Assembly: GCF_024460775.1 (NCBI RefSeq)
Contig: NZ_JANFYZ010000001.1
Location: 372,001 to 436,000, forward strand
Reading direction: 5' to 3'
Source of the DNA: Desulfovibrio desulfuricans
GTDB lineage: Bacteria > Desulfobacterota > Desulfovibrionia > Desulfovibrionales > Desulfovibrionaceae
DNA length: 64,000 nucleotides
A model generated the notes under the pieces. That model was not told the origin of the DNA. It was given only the letters and a program-made list of their open reading frames with translations, and did not search any database. Within the stretch, counting starts at the first letter, position 1, and each line of letters begins with the position of its first letter. Both the position numbers and the translations under genes were made by a program. Below, in pieces: positions 9,721 to 19,570 of the stretch.

Positions 9721-9805
9721 AGGGCTAATACCGGACCCAGCTGCACTCAAACGGACTGTGCGCAGCGAGTTTTAAATCCGCATGCCGCCAAGTACGCTAA
9801 GGCTG

Positions 9806-11263
9806 TTATGCCGCTGGGGTATTTGACACAACCGCCGGTTCCATGTGGATGCTCAGACGCCCCAGTTGAGGCACAGCGGCACGAATGCGCTTTTCAAGGC
9901 GCGTGCAGACGTTGTGCGCCTCTTCCACAGACAGCCCCACACTCACATTACAGTGGAATGAAATGCAGACCCCCTGCTCCGGCAGCACATAGGTAGAAAA
10001 CTTGTGCGGCATGGCCGCCAGAGGCTCATTTTCCACCGCGGCCTTGATTTCACGCCAGGCCATCTCTGAAAAAGGCACAGAAACCGAAGCGCCCGGCTCC
10101 AGCGCAGCGCTTGGGGCCTTGGGTTCCATGTGGCTGACAATTTCAACACCCGGCAAGGCCTCCCGCAGCGTGTCCTCAAAAGCCTTGACCCGCGCGTACG
10201 CCCGGTCAAAGGGCATCTGTCCCGGCAGCTCAACGTGCAGCTCAATATGGCAGGTGCTGTCAGCGCTCAAGATATGCACGTCATGAACCGCAAGGCCATG
10301 CTCAGATGCGGCAACCTGCACCAGGGCAAAGGGGTTGTTTTCATCAATGCGGCACGATTTGCGGGGTTCAACGTGCACGGTCACGTCCGCACCGGGCAGA
10401 ACGCCTGCAACGGCTTCCTCAGCCTCATGCGCGAAGCGGTGCCCATCGCTGACCTTCAAGCCCGGCGCTACGCCCACAGTCAAATCCACAAAACTCTGGG
10501 GTCCACTGGTGCGCACACGCACCCGCCTGACCTCGGAAATGCCCGCGATCTTTCGCACGGCTACCACAATGGCTTCGCTCGCCTGTGATGAAGCAGAATC
10601 CATCAGCATATTCACGGCATCCGAGGCCATATGCATGCTCGCCCGAAAAATAATCGCAGCCACTAGCAGGGCCGCCACCGTATCTGCCTGCGAAAGCACG
10701 CGGCTTATGGGCGCAGGCAGTTGCAGGGCCTGCGCAAGCCATACAGCCAGCACGCCCACAAGCACCACGGCAGAAGAAAGAATATCTGTGGAAAAATGCA
10801 GGGCATCAGCCTCTAGAGCCTGACTGTTGAAATTTTTGGCCACCCGCCGCAAAACGCGTACCCGGTTGATGTCAACAGCCATGGAAATAGCCATGACGCC
10901 AACACCCCAGAGCGAAGGCACAACAGGACTTGAGCCTGAAGCGAGGCGCTGAACGCCCTCATAAACAACCCACGCGCAGGTAGCGAACAAAAGCACCGTC
11001 TGTGCAAGAGCCGAGAGGTTTTCGGCCTTGCCATGCCCGTAAGGATGCCGAGAATCAGCAGGCTTGGCTGAAATTCTCACCGCAGCAAGGGTGAGCGCTG
11101 CCGCCAGCAGATCAAGCCCGCTGTGCAAGGCTTCAGACAATATGCCAAGGCTGTTGGTATACAAGCCGACCGCAAGCTTGATGCTGGTAAGCCCCAATGC
11201 CGCGAGCAGCGACAACATGGCTGCGCGACTTTTTTCGCTGGCGCCGTTATCCATAACGTTCAT
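9806..11263 (-). CDS. Cation diffusion facilitator with triplicated C-terminal domain
   Basis: Inner-membrane divalent-metal/proton antiporter of the CDF family, 485 residues against about 300 for the usual form. Six membrane segments fill residues 15-205. Metal-site motifs H-x3-D occur in TM2 (SEALHSGLD) and TM5 (EADALHFSTD), with the HPYGHGKAEN loop after TM2. The C-terminal 280 residues contain three successive cytosolic dimerisation-like units ending in VHVEP, SHMEP and IHMEP; usual CDF proteins have one. The metal is not evident from sequence. It stands alone between terminators. Confidence 0.88.
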   Translation of the reverse strand: MNVMDNGASEKSRAAMLSLLAALGLTSIKLAVGLYTNSLGILSEALHSGLDLLAAALTLAAVRISAKPADSRHPYGHGKAENLSALAQTVLLFATCAWVVYEGVQRLASGSSPVVPSLWGVGVMAISMAVDINRVRVLRRVAKNFNSQALEADALHFSTDILSSAVVLVGVLAVWLAQALQLPAPISRVLSQADTVAALLVAAIIFRASMHMASDAVNMLMDSASSQASEAIVVAVRKIAGISEVRRVRVRTSGPQSFVDLTVGVAPGLKVSDGHRFAHEAEEAVAGVLPGADVTVHVEPRKSCRIDENNPFALVQVAASEHGLAVHDVHILSADSTCHIELHVELPGQMPFDRAYARVKAFEDTLREALPGVEIVSHMEPKAPSAALEPGASVSVPFSEMAWREIKAAVENEPLAAMPHKFSTYVLPEQGVCISFHCNVSVGLSVEEAHNVCTRLEKRIRAAVPQLGRLSIHMEPAVVSNTPAA

Positions 11264-11367
11264 AGTACGGTTCCTACAGAAGGATTAATATACGGAATTT
11301 GAGAGGTTGGCGCGCGAAAGGCGCTGATTGCAAGCGTAGTCAGAAAAGTGCAGGGGGTTATGTGTCA

Positions 11368-11401
11368 CAAACCGGCTGTTTTTTGCAAAACAGCCGGTTT
11401 G
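11368..11401. terminator. Terminator after bamD
   Basis: A 15-bp perfect stem (CAAACCGGCTGTTTT / AAAACAGCCGGTTTG) with a 4-base loop lies downstream of bamD and upstream of the CDF gene. The stem ends are A/T-rich on both strands. Confidence 0.75.
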
Positions 11402-11441
11402 TATTAATCTGACAACCTTCAGGAATAACAGTTACGGATTG

Positions 11442-12173
11442 TTACAGCCAAGTAAACCACCGCTTCCAGCTGCCTTCACGCTTTTCGCGAACTTCCTGCG
11501 ACTGCGCTTCACGGTAATTGTGATAAGCAGCGAGGCTCTTTTCCTTGGCATGATCGGCAACTTCAGGCACATCCTTGAAGTTTTTCATAATGTATTCATA
11601 ACGATGCCAGGCCGGGCCGTACTTTTTCATGTGCCAGAACACGTCGGCAATATACAGTTCGTGTTCTGCCATGAGCTGACGGCACGTGCGCATGTGTTCT
11701 TCCGCGCTCTTGGAATAGGGAGAGTCGGGGAAGGTCTGGCGCAAGCGGTCAAAGTAGTCGTAAGCTTCCTTGAGTTCTGTGGTGGCCCTGTCGATGGAGC
11801 GGAACTGCTTCATGAGCGACATGCCTGTCTGGTACAGAACATAGGGAATAGCTTCGTGGCGAGGATGCAGCGACTCGAAATCCTTGTAGGTTTCGGCAGC
11901 AAGCTCATATTCCTCGTCAAGGAAGTAGGCATCTGCAAGCGACAGTTCCGCATCAACCGTGTACGGGCTGAAGGGATACGTATCGCGAAGTTTGTTGTAC
12001 AGCTCCACGGCGCGCACGTAGTTTTTCTCACTCATGGCGTCGTTGGCGGCTTCAAAAACCTCCTGGGCGGTGTCTTCCGCCGGCGGCAGATAGATCATAT
12101 CAATGATGCCGCAACCGGAAACCGCAAACATGCTTATGACAAGCAAAATGGAGCGAAGCAGTTTTTTATGCAT
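11442..12173 (-). CDS. bamD: Outer-membrane protein assembly lipoprotein BamD
   Basis: Lipoprotein of the BAM complex (also called ComL/YfiO) that helps insert beta-barrel proteins. It is 243 residues long. The signal peptide ends in the lipobox VSGC and is followed by TPR-like helices ([20 protein letters not shown], then AADTYK-type repeats). The ATG at 12173 lies inside the last codons of trxB, giving an 8-base overlap that suggests translational coupling. It is the third gene of the trxA-trxB-bamD unit. Confidence 0.9.
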   Translation of the reverse strand: MHKKLLRSILLVISMFAVSGCGIIDMIYLPPAEDTAQEVFEAANDAMSEKNYVRAVELYNKLRDTYPFSPYTVDAELSLADAYFLDEEYELAAETYKDFESLHPRHEAIPYVLYQTGMSLMKQFRSIDRATTELKEAYDYFDRLRQTFPDSPYSKSAEEHMRTCRQLMAEHELYIADVFWHMKKYGPAWHRYEYIMKNFKDVPEVADHAKEKSLAAYHNYREAQSQEVREKREGSWKRWFTWL

Positions 12174-13092
12174 GGAGCTGTTCCAAAAATACAAACGCCG
12201 CCTGCGCGGCAGTTGCGCCGTCACCGGCGGCAGTGATTACCTGACGACAAAGTTTGGAGCGAATATCACCGGCGGCAAAAACGCCCGGAATGCTGGTACG
12301 CATTTCCGTATCGGTGATAATGAAACCTTGTGCGTCACGTACGACCTCTGCGGGCAAAAAGCCGGTGGAGGGTTCATATCCCACGTAGACGAAAAGCCCG
12401 TCTACGGGCAAATGGCGTTCCTCTCCGGTCTTCAGTTCCTTAACCGTCAGACCTGTCAGCTCGTTTTCACCGTGCAAACGGCTCACAACGCTGCTGCGCA
12501 GGATCTCGATCTTGTCGCCATAGGCGTCAAGCTTATCCTGATAAATCTTGTGCCCGCGGAATTCATCGCGGCGATGGATAAGATAGAGCTTTCCCACAAT
12601 CTTTGCAAGATAAAGCGACTCTTCCAACGCCGAATTACCACCGCCTACAACCGCCACGGTCTGATTGCGAAAGAAATTGCCGTCGCAGATGGCGCAATAG
12701 GAAACGCCATGGCCGCGCAGCCGATCTTCGCCCTCAAGCCCAAGCGGCTTGTGGTGCGCTCCGGAACAGACAATGACCGTCTTGCCGATGTAATCCACGC
12801 CGCCAGCGCGCACAGCAAAACGCCCAGCCGAACCGGTTACGGATTCAACAGAGGCAGCTTTCCGGTCAACATCAAGGCCGGTCAGGTGCGCTTCAAAAAG
12901 ATCCGCCAGCTCGTAACCCTTGATGCCCTTGGGAAAACCGGGATAGTTTTCCATGGCCTCAGTTTGCAGAATCTGACCCCCCGCTGCCAGTTGCTCGGGC
13001 ATAAGCACCGAGCAACCGGAGCGGGCCAGATACATTGCTGCCGTAATGCCAGCGGGGCCGCTGCCTATGACTACGGCATCATATTCTTTCAT
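12166..13092 (-). CDS. trxB: Thioredoxin reductase
   Basis: FAD- and NADPH-type flavoprotein that reduces thioredoxin. It is 308 residues with the FAD-binding GSGPAG near the N-terminus, the redox-active CAIC around residue 135 and a second nucleotide-binding [10 protein letters not shown]. The C-terminal AAGDIRS motif is present. It overlaps trxA by 4 bases (ATGA) and bamD by 8. The protein begins directly at the FAD site without extension. Confidence 0.96.
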   Translation of the reverse strand: MKEYDAVVIGSGPAGITAAMYLARSGCSVLMPEQLAAGGQILQTEAMENYPGFPKGIKGYELADLFEAHLTGLDVDRKAASVESVTGSAGRFAVRAGGVDYIGKTVIVCSGAHHKPLGLEGEDRLRGHGVSYCAICDGNFFRNQTVAVVGGGNSALEESLYLAKIVGKLYLIHRRDEFRGHKIYQDKLDAYGDKIEILRSSVVSRLHGENELTGLTVKELKTGEERHLPVDGLFVYVGYEPSTGFLPAEVVRDAQGFIITDTEMRTSIPGVFAAGDIRSKLCRQVITAAGDGATAAQAAFVFLEQLHA

Positions 13093-13412
13093 GCCAGAGC
13101 CTTTGTATCGATAAGGTCTTTCAGGGCAGCCTTGGTCACAGCACCTGTGATCTGCTCTACCGTTTCACCCTTTTTGAAAAGGACAAGAGTCGGGATAGCG
13201 CGGATGCCAAACTTGGTGGGCGTGGCCGGATTTTCGTCCACGTTCATTTTTACGACACGCACCTTGCCGTCATACTCAGTGGCCAGTTCGTCAATGATGG
13301 GGCCAACAGCGCGGCAAGGACCGCACCAGGGAGCCCAAAAATCGAGCAGAACCGGAAGATCGGACTTGAGCACAACGCTTTCAAAGGTGGCGTCAGTGAC
13401 CTGTTCAGCCAT
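13089..13412 (-). CDS. trxA: Thioredoxin
   Basis: Small dithiol carrier of 107 residues with the classical WCGPC active site and the cis-proline segment [10 protein letters not shown]. The start has an AGGAG-type site (AAGGAGATAGTT). It is the first gene of the unit with trxB and bamD, with a strong promoter about 95 bases upstream. Confidence 0.97.
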   Translation of the reverse strand: MAEQVTDATFESVVLKSDLPVLLDFWAPWCGPCRAVGPIIDELATEYDGKVRVVKMNVDENPATPTKFGIRAIPTLVLFKKGETVEQITGAVTKAALKDLIDTKALA

Positions 13413-13509
13413 AACTATCTCCTTACGTTGCTTTGTATCGCTCCACGGCCACTATTGGCCTGTGACGCGAACAGAAGCGCATTTAAAGTGTATGCTTCTG
13501 TATTGACTA

Positions 13510-13538
13510 AGAGTAGATACCAATGTGCTCTCTGTCAA
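13510..13538 (-). promoter_or_regulatory. Sigma-70 promoter of trxA-trxB-bamD
   Basis: On the minus strand TTGACA (13538-13533) is followed after exactly 17 bases by TACTCT (13515-13510). It lies about 100 bases before the trxA start. Confidence 0.65.
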
Positions 13539-13573
13539 GACAATCTCTTGTTTTGCAGGGTCTCTTGACACTT

Positions 13574-14647
13574 TCAGCACAAGCTGCACAACATGTCATC
13601 GGGTATGATTTTGCCGCGGGGTATGGTCTCCATACGCAGATCATGGCTGAAACCCCTTGCGCCCAAGAGCCAGCCAGCATGGGCAATCATTGCAGCATTA
13701 TCGGTACACAACAGGGGGCCGGGAATATAAGCCTGGCCTCCCCTGCCTTGCATGAGCTGTTCAATTCGTTCACGCAGCAGTGAATTGCAGGCAACCCCAC
13801 CCGCCATCAGCAGTGTTGTAACACCGGGGTTGCGGTCAAGCGCCCGAGCCATCTTGGCGCACAAGGTATCCACAACAGCCAGGTTGAATGAAGCGCAATA
13901 ATCCTTGAGCGCTTGCGGCGCATGGGCAATGTCTGTAAGCGGACGAGGCCATTCCTGCCCCGCCAACTGATGCGCGGCAAGCCCGGTGGCGGCTGTTTTG
14001 AGGCCGCTGAAGCTGAAATCCAGATTGTCATTATCAAGATAAGGCCGGGGAAACATGGCTGGAGTGGCGTGCCCTGCCCTGGCCAGAGCATCCATAAGCT
14101 TGCCGCCAGGATAAGCCAGACCCAGAAATTTGCCAACCTTGTCAAACGCTTCACCAGCAGCGTCATCAAGGGTGCGCCCAAGGAGGCGGCAATCCCAGGG
14201 CGATTCAAGCCTGTAGATGTGCGTATGCCCGCCCGACACCAGCAGACCAAGGGCCGGAAAATGCAATTCCTGCTCCAGCCCTACTGCCAGAAGGTGCGCA
14301 TGCAGATGGTTAACCCCAAGAAAGGGTTTGCCAAGACCAAGAGCCAAGCCTTTGGCAAAGGCAACGCCCACCAGCAGACTGCCAAGCAACCCTGGGCCAC
14401 GCGCCGCTGCCACAAGATCAATATCAGAATTGGTCTTGCCGCTGCGCCGCATCAGTTCGTCAAACAGCGCGCCCACAAAGCGGTAATGCTCGCGCGATGC
14501 CAGTTCCGGCACCACACCGCCAAACAGGGCATGCACATCGGCTTGGCTTGCAAGCACGGCATCCACAAGACGCCCGTCTTCAACCAGCGCCAATGCGGTT
14601 TCGTCGCAAGAACTTTCAATTCCCAAACACAACATGCGGTTCGCCAT
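13574..14647 (-). CDS. tsaD: tRNA N6-adenosine threonylcarbamoyltransferase TsaD
   Basis: Transfers threonylcarbamoyl to A37 of ANN-decoding tRNAs, together with TsaB and TsaE. It is 357 residues in the Kae1/YgjD ASKHA fold. Seen are [10 protein letters not shown] at the N-terminus, the metal-binding [16 protein letters not shown] and the late [11 protein letters not shown]. The start is uncertain between 14647 and the Met 4 codons later, as neither has a clear ribosome site. It follows fbp by 62 bases on the same strand. Confidence 0.95.
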   Translation of the reverse strand: MANRMLCLGIESSCDETALALVEDGRLVDAVLASQADVHALFGGVVPELASREHYRFVGALFDELMRRSGKTNSDIDLVAAARGPGLLGSLLVGVAFAKGLALGLGKPFLGVNHLHAHLLAVGLEQELHFPALGLLVSGGHTHIYRLESPWDCRLLGRTLDDAAGEAFDKVGKFLGLAYPGGKLMDALARAGHATPAMFPRPYLDNDNLDFSFSGLKTAATGLAAHQLAGQEWPRPLTDIAHAPQALKDYCASFNLAVVDTLCAKMARALDRNPGVTTLLMAGGVACNSLLRERIEQLMQGRGGQAYIPGPLLCTDNAAMIAHAGWLLGARGFSHDLRMETIPRGKIIPDDMLCSLC

Positions 14648-14709
14648 TTACGGTCAGAGGCCGGTACAACAAGGCAGCCGCCGCAAACACGCGGGGGCTG
14701 CCGCAAAAA

Positions 14710-15717
14710 CTATCTGCCCGCGTGACGGGCGTAGATTTTTTCCACAGCCTCAACATCCAGCTTCGAGCCGATGTACAGGGGGGTGCGCGCATGGAGCTTG
14801 TCCGGCACCCTCTCAAGTATGCGGCCATGCCCGTCGCTCGCCTTGCCGCCAGCCTGTTCTGCAAGAAAAGCCAGAGGGTTGGCCTCGCACATCAGACGCA
14901 ACTTGCCATTGGGCTTGTTGGCATCGGGCGGGTACATGTAGATACCGCCGTTGATGAGCGTGCGGTGAAAGTCAGCCACCAGCGCGCCAACATAACGCGA
15001 AGAATAGGGCTTGCCGTCCGAAGTTTCGCAACCGTGGAACCAGTTGACGGCATCACGGGCTGGCGCATCCCATTTCTTCCAGTTGCCTTCGTTGACCGAA
15101 TAAATATGGCCCTGCTCGGGAATGCGCATATCAGGGTGAGACAGCAAAAATTCGCCCACACCAGGATCAAGAGTAAAACCGTGCACGCCCTGCCCTGTGC
15201 TGAGAACCAGCATGGTGGAAGGGCCATACAGAATATACCCAGCGGCTACCTGCTTGATGCCGGGTTGCAGCACTTCATCCAGCGTAACCTCGCCGGCATG
15301 GCCTTCGGGCCTGCGCAGAATGGAAAATATGGTGCCGACATTGATGTTCACATCAATATTTGTCGAGCCGTCAAGAGGATCAAATATAAGAATATAGTCT
15401 CCGCGCGGAAAATCCTTGCTCACGCGTACAAGTTCAGCTTCTTCTTCCGACCCCATTGCGCAGAGAGCGCCGCAACGCTCCATGCGATACAGCAGGATGC
15501 GGTTGGCGATGGAATCCATCTTCTGCACATCTTCACCCTGCACATTCACTTCGCCCGTGCCGCCGAGAATATCAAGCAGGCCAGCCTTGGCGATACGACG
15601 GGAAATGCTTTTTCCCGAAAGGATCAGGTCGTACAGAAGACCAGTAAACTGGCCCGTTGCCTGGGGGCTACGCTTTTGATGCAGCAGCAGGTGTTCCGTA
15701 ACCGTGATGTCAGCCAT
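14710..15717 (-). CDS. fbp: Fructose-1,6-bisphosphatase, class I
   Basis: Gluconeogenic phosphatase converting fructose-1,6-bisphosphate to fructose-6-phosphate. It is 335 residues, the usual length. The metal-site motif [11 protein letters not shown] is complete, preceded by the acidic GSEEEAE and followed by a C-terminal substrate-binding [16 protein letters not shown] lies 6 bases before the ATG. tsaD is read next, so they probably share a transcript. Confidence 0.95.
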   Translation of the reverse strand: MADITVTEHLLLHQKRSPQATGQFTGLLYDLILSGKSISRRIAKAGLLDILGGTGEVNVQGEDVQKMDSIANRILLYRMERCGALCAMGSEEEAELVRVSKDFPRGDYILIFDPLDGSTNIDVNINVGTIFSILRRPEGHAGEVTLDEVLQPGIKQVAAGYILYGPSTMLVLSTGQGVHGFTLDPGVGEFLLSHPDMRIPEQGHIYSVNEGNWKKWDAPARDAVNWFHGCETSDGKPYSSRYVGALVADFHRTLINGGIYMYPPDANKPNGKLRLMCEANPLAFLAEQAGGKASDGHGRILERVPDKLHARTPLYIGSKLDVEAVEKIYARHAGR

Positions 15718-15891
15718 TGGGGGCTCCTTACAACATCCAGAAAATTGAGAGGAACAATTGAGCCTTTACACCTGAAAAGGAAAAAACGCCAAGTTAGCAA
15801 AAAAACTTTACGAATCTTCCGCCGCAACAAAATTGCATGGCAATACTGCTTGCCAGCATGCGGACTTTTCAGGTTGCACATCTTCCAAAAT

Positions 15892-15919
15892 ACTTGCGCC
15901 GCCTCGGGGCGGCGCAAGT
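15892..15919 (-). terminator. Terminator after the lipoprotein gene
   Basis: A 12-bp perfect stem (ACTTGCGCCGCC / GGCGGCGCAAGT) with a 4-base loop. On the minus strand it is followed by ATTTTGG. It ends the long minus-strand envelope/division cluster. Confidence 0.65.
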
Positions 15920-15934
15920 TTAATCCAGAATGCG

Positions 15935-17326
15935 TCAGTTCCGTGGCCCGAAGGGGCTTGGCCGCCCACCCGGCAGTGCCGCTGGCTCTTCGCCAGCTGG
16001 GGCTGCGGAATCAGGCTTGGCTGTTGCCGGGGCAGCAGCTGGCGCCGCAGCCGGGGCGTCGGTCTTGCCGCTGCCTACGCTACCGGTGTCGGCAGGCTTT
16101 GCAGCGTCATCGCCGTCCTTGGGGCCAAAGGGGCTGGGACGACCGCCAGGCAAGGTTGCGGCATCTTCATCAGGCGCTATGCCAAGGCCGACAGGCGGCT
16201 TTTCCTTGCTCTTGGGTGCAGACGCGCGGGGTGCGCGGTCAACAGAGGCATTTTCACCTGCAAGCTGACGTTCCTGCACCTTGCGGCGTTCGGCATTTTT
16301 ACGCTTGAGCAGCATGCTGTCCTTGCTGCCGGGCTGAATGTCCGCCCCGCCAGCGGGCTTGGCAGAAGGCTGATCAGCAGTGGCGGTGGCCTGTTCAGGC
16401 GTAACGTCCACGTTCAGGCCTTCCTCAAAGCGGTTTTTATTCTTGCGCACTTCGTGAGGCGGCGGGGTAAGTTTGGGGCGATCCTTGGGGAAGAACGCGA
16501 GCCCCTGCTCCACACTGCCATTGCCCTGCGGGAAATTGCCCGACTCGGCCACGGCAAAGATCAGAGGCACATTACCCAGGAAGCGCACGTTATAATAGAA
16601 GGTGCCGTTCACGTTGGTGCAGGTGCCGGAAGTGCTCTTGGCGGTCACTTCGTCCCAGTTCACGCCAGCAAGCGGGGTCGAGGCGAAATCATACTTTCCG
16701 GGCCAGAGCAAAGCCTGGGGCGAAAGAATGACCACGTCCTGCGGCGTCTGGGAGTATTGCATGAGCGAACGCATGTCGAAGTTGGCAACAACAACACCGA
16801 GGAATTCCGTTCCGTCATAGAGCGGAGAAGCAAGCAGAACTTCAGGCCCAAAGGACGAATTCTGCACATCGGCGCGCAGGGCGCGCGTGCTCTGTTTTTT
16901 GTCTTCATAAAGCAGCGGAATGAAATCCAGCGGCTTCATGGGATTGGCAGGTTCCTGACCCAAAATGGTGCCGTCGTACTTCACCCCGGCAAAACCACTG
17001 ACCCAGGGAAAGGAGGTAAGGAAGGAAGAAAGCCACTCGCGCGTCGGCGGTTTATCGGCATTGAGCATGGTCCGCTCAAGACGGGTCAGCTCTACGTCAA
17101 TACCCATCATGCTGTGCGTGAGGGAAAGCGCCTGGGGCGAAAGATTGCCCTTTTCTTCAAAATCCACGGTGGCCGGGGGGCTCACATAGGTGTTCCACAA
17201 CGACTTTGTGGATTTCCAGACGTTCTTGGTGGGCTGGTATGAACTGCAACCCGTTACAAGAGATGCAGCAAATGCCAGCAAAAAGAAATAACGCACATAT
17301 GATTTCAACACAGTGTTCTCCCTCAT
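15935..17326 (-). CDS. Lipoprotein with Cache-like domain and Pro-rich tail
   Basis: Not a named family that I recognise. It is 463 residues from the ATG, whose codon shares one base with the stop of the TPR gene (TAATG). A GTG at 17311 has a better GGGAG site and may be the real start. A signal peptide ends in the lipobox VTGC. Residues 40-280 look like an extracytoplasmic Cache/PDC sensor fold (VLLASPLYDGTEFLGVVVAN). The C-terminal 170 residues are low-complexity, with two copies of LPGGRPSPFGP, one at the very end. Envelope location is firm; function is unknown. Confidence 0.75.
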   Translation of the reverse strand: MRENTVLKSYVRYFFLLAFAASLVTGCSSYQPTKNVWKSTKSLWNTYVSPPATVDFEEKGNLSPQALSLTHSMMGIDVELTRLERTMLNADKPPTREWLSSFLTSFPWVSGFAGVKYDGTILGQEPANPMKPLDFIPLLYEDKKQSTRALRADVQNSSFGPEVLLASPLYDGTEFLGVVVANFDMRSLMQYSQTPQDVVILSPQALLWPGKYDFASTPLAGVNWDEVTAKSTSGTCTNVNGTFYYNVRFLGNVPLIFAVAESGNFPQGNGSVEQGLAFFPKDRPKLTPPPHEVRKNKNRFEEGLNVDVTPEQATATADQPSAKPAGGADIQPGSKDSMLLKRKNAERRKVQERQLAGENASVDRAPRASAPKSKEKPPVGLGIAPDEDAATLPGGRPSPFGPKDGDDAAKPADTGSVGSGKTDAPAAAPAAAPATAKPDSAAPAGEEPAALPGGRPSPFGPRN

Positions 17327-18450
17327 TAACTGTGCGCCCTGGCTTCGACACGTTCAGCCAAAGCTTCAAGCATGCTTATCAGCTTGTCCTTGCCGCTGGC
17401 ATGTTCTGCCGTTGCAGCGGGTTGGACAGGATCTACCGTCTGGGCGTTGCCCAGTCGCGCAGTCAACGTAGTAATGCGCTGACGCAAATCAGCGCTTTCT
17501 TCCGGATGTACCGCTGCGGCAGCAAGCTCATGGTAAATATCAAGTGCGCCCTTGATGTCACCCTGTTCTGCCAGCACTTCGGCCATAGAGCGGGTACGCA
17601 GCGAAAAACGCTCCTCCCCTTCATCTGCATCGTCTACAACAACTGCTTCGGACTGCGTGACCGGGGCAGCATATGCGGCATACGCATCTGCTCCGCGAGC
17701 CAGCATGGAAGGAGTGCCGTCTTCCAATTCTGCTGGCAGCGCCTCATCGTCCGCCATGGCAAGATCAGGATCAAAATCAATGGGTTCGTGAGCGTCAACG
17801 TCATCAATGTGAACATCAGCATCAAGCTGGGCATCCGCGTCATGCGTGGAGGTTGCCAGGACGGGAGCGGCAACGAGTTGCTCAGCCGCTTCTGCCACGG
17901 GCGCTGCGTCCCCAGTCACCGCCGGGCGTGCAGGCGTTGAAGCTGCTGCAAATGTCGCCTCATGTACGGACGGGCCAGCAGCAGGGCTAGCGGCCTCGGA
18001 ACGCGCCTGCGAACTGGCCTCAGCGCCAGCAGCGGCTCCAGCTCCAGACAGGGAGGCCAGCCCCTGGTTGATGACTTCGTGCAATGATACCGGACCCTTT
18101 GAAAAATTGAGGGCCAGAAAACGCAGCACGGCAGCAGTATCAGGCGCATCGCCAGCAGCATTGATGCAGGCGGCCCATGCCTGCCAAAAGCCTGCATAGG
18201 TAGAAAACATTTTTGTCAGCCTGCCCACCTGCTTTTCGCAGGCTTCGAGCCGATTGGCGGTGTGCAGCAGCTCTATGAGAAAAAGCCTGGCTTCAAGAAA
18301 TTCCTCGTGCCGGGCAAGCCCCTGCTCCAGAATTTCAACGGCTTCATCCGTACGACCAGCTTCGGAAAGCAGACGTGCCAGAGGAAAAAAGACCTTGGAA
18401 TTGGGCTCAAGCTCCAGGACTTCTTTATACCATTCAATTTTTTCCGTCAT
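17326..18450 (-). CDS. TPR-repeat protein with acidic linker
   Basis: A 374-residue protein. TPR-like helices lie at residues 1-130 (starting WYKEVLELEPNSKVFFPLAR) and a further helical repeat at about 285-340 (AEVLAEQGDIKGALDIYHEL). A long Ala/Asp-rich linker joins them. There is no signal peptide, so it is probably cytoplasmic. It overlaps ftsB by 4 bases and the lipoprotein gene by 1, so the three are co-translated. A scaffold role in envelope or division is only suggested by position. Confidence 0.75.
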   Translation of the reverse strand: MTEKIEWYKEVLELEPNSKVFFPLARLLSEAGRTDEAVEILEQGLARHEEFLEARLFLIELLHTANRLEACEKQVGRLTKMFSTYAGFWQAWAACINAAGDAPDTAAVLRFLALNFSKGPVSLHEVINQGLASLSGAGAAAGAEASSQARSEAASPAAGPSVHEATFAAASTPARPAVTGDAAPVAEAAEQLVAAPVLATSTHDADAQLDADVHIDDVDAHEPIDFDPDLAMADDEALPAELEDGTPSMLARGADAYAAYAAPVTQSEAVVVDDADEGEERFSLRTRSMAEVLAEQGDIKGALDIYHELAAAAVHPEESADLRQRITTLTARLGNAQTVDPVQPAATAEHASGKDKLISMLEALAERVEARAHS

Positions 18451-18755
18451 GGTTTCTGCTCCCGCCCCGTTTTCGCCATATCGCCAAAAAGATAGAGCAC
18501 CTCATTATCGCGAATATAGTGGAGGCGCTGACGAATGACTTTTTCCATATACTGGCTGTCGGACTGCAAAAGGCGAATTTCACGGCTCAGAGAGAGGTTT
18601 TCCGCATCAAGGCCTGCAATCTGCTTTTCAAGTTCGGCGTACTGGTGCTTGAGTTCACGGTATTCAATAAGGCCAGTGGGCCCCCAGACCATGCGGGCAA
18701 AAAACACCACATTGACCAGGCCCAGCACAACCAGAATGAAGGTACGCCAAAACAT
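18447..18755 (-). CDS. ftsB: Septum formation initiator FtsB/DivIC-like
   Basis: Small bitopic division protein of 102 residues. One N-terminal membrane helix (about 5-25) is followed by a coiled coil rich in Leu and Glu (about 30-75), with the family-typical YMEKVIRQRLHYIRDNEVLYLF near the C-terminus. It would act with FtsL and FtsQ at the septum. It overlaps the 84-residue gene by 1 base and the TPR gene by 4. Confidence 0.85.
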   Translation of the reverse strand: MFWRTFILVVLGLVNVVFFARMVWGPTGLIEYRELKHQYAELEKQIAGLDAENLSLSREIRLLQSDSQYMEKVIRQRLHYIRDNEVLYLFGDMAKTGREQKP

Positions 18756-19009
18756 TATTGCAGCAGCCGTTGAGGTTGAGAACCGTTACCCGCTGAAAGA
18801 CGCAGTTCGGCCAAAAAGGTGGCCGTGGCTTTTTCAAGCCGCGTAACGTCTTCTTCCGCAAGGTTCATCTGGTCTACCTGATGCAGATAATCCTTGAGGG
18901 TGTTCAGTTCCTGATCAAAGTGACGGCCCCAGACCCCGGCGCGCATGTCGGGCTCCAGCTCCAGAATGGTCTGGATGCAGTTTTTCAGGCGGATCTGCAA
19001 CGTACTCAT
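18755..19009 (-). CDS. Small protein of unknown function
   Basis: An 84-residue helical protein without signal peptide, membrane segment or cysteine motif beyond one Cys. The body has regular Leu spacing and ends Gln/Leu-rich. GGGAACAACGC precedes the ATG. It is placed between pgsA (12 bases) and ftsB (1-base overlap), and this tight placement argues that it is real. I do not recognise the family. Confidence 0.65.
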   Translation of the reverse strand: MSTLQIRLKNCIQTILELEPDMRAGVWGRHFDQELNTLKDYLHQVDQMNLAEEDVTRLEKATATFLAELRLSAGNGSQPQRLLQ

Positions 19010-19021
19010 GCGTTGTTCCCG

Positions 19022-19570
19022 TTAGCCTGCCTGTTTACGCGTATTGCGGTAAAAATCATAGCAATAGTTGGCCCCTGAAACAACGGCCAGCACCAGCGCT
19101 ATATAGAGCAGCACAAGGCCAAGCAACCGCAGATCCATACCCCATAAAGGATAATGCAGGGCAAGGGGCACAATGGCAAAAATCTGGAGCACGGTCTTGG
19201 CCTTGCCGAACTTGTCGGCGGCAAGCACGATGCCCTCGTCAATGGCAATGGCGCGCAGGCCTGTGACCACAAGCTCGCGGCATACAATAATGATAACCAC
19301 CCAGGCGGGCGCCCAGTCCAGCTTCACAAACATGATCAGCACCGAGCAGATCAGTACTTTGTCGGCCAGCGGGTCCAAAAACTTGCCCATGCTGGTAACC
19401 ATATTGGAGCGGCGGGCAATATAACCGTCAGCCCAGTCGGTAAGGGAGGCAAAAATAAAGGCCAGAGTAGCCAAAATGCAGGTCATCGGGCCTTCAAAAT
19501 AGAGCAGCAAAACAACCAGAGGGGTCATTAAAATGCGTAACAGTGTAATTTTATTAGCAAGATTAAGCAT
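19022..19570 (-). CDS. pgsA: CDP-diacylglycerol-glycerol-3-phosphate phosphatidyltransferase
   Basis: Integral membrane enzyme that makes phosphatidylglycerol phosphate, the committed step to phosphatidylglycerol. It is 182 residues with the full CDP-alcohol phosphotransferase signature D-x2-D-G-x2-A-R-x8-G-x3-D-x3-D, beginning DWADGYIARR. Several hydrophobic segments are visible. GAGAGGAAG precedes the ATG. Confidence 0.95.
   Translation of the reverse strand: MLNLANKITLLRILMTPLVVLLLYFEGPMTCILATLAFIFASLTDWADGYIARRSNMVTSMGKFLDPLADKVLICSVLIMFVKLDWAPAWVVIIIVCRELVVTGLRAIAIDEGIVLAADKFGKAKTVLQIFAIVPLALHYPLWGMDLRLLGLVLLYIALVLAVVSGANYCYDFYRNTRKQAG

Noticed and set aside
12103-13506. Long plus-strand open frame
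   Set aside because: Antisense to bamD, trxB and trxA, which have intact catalytic motifs.
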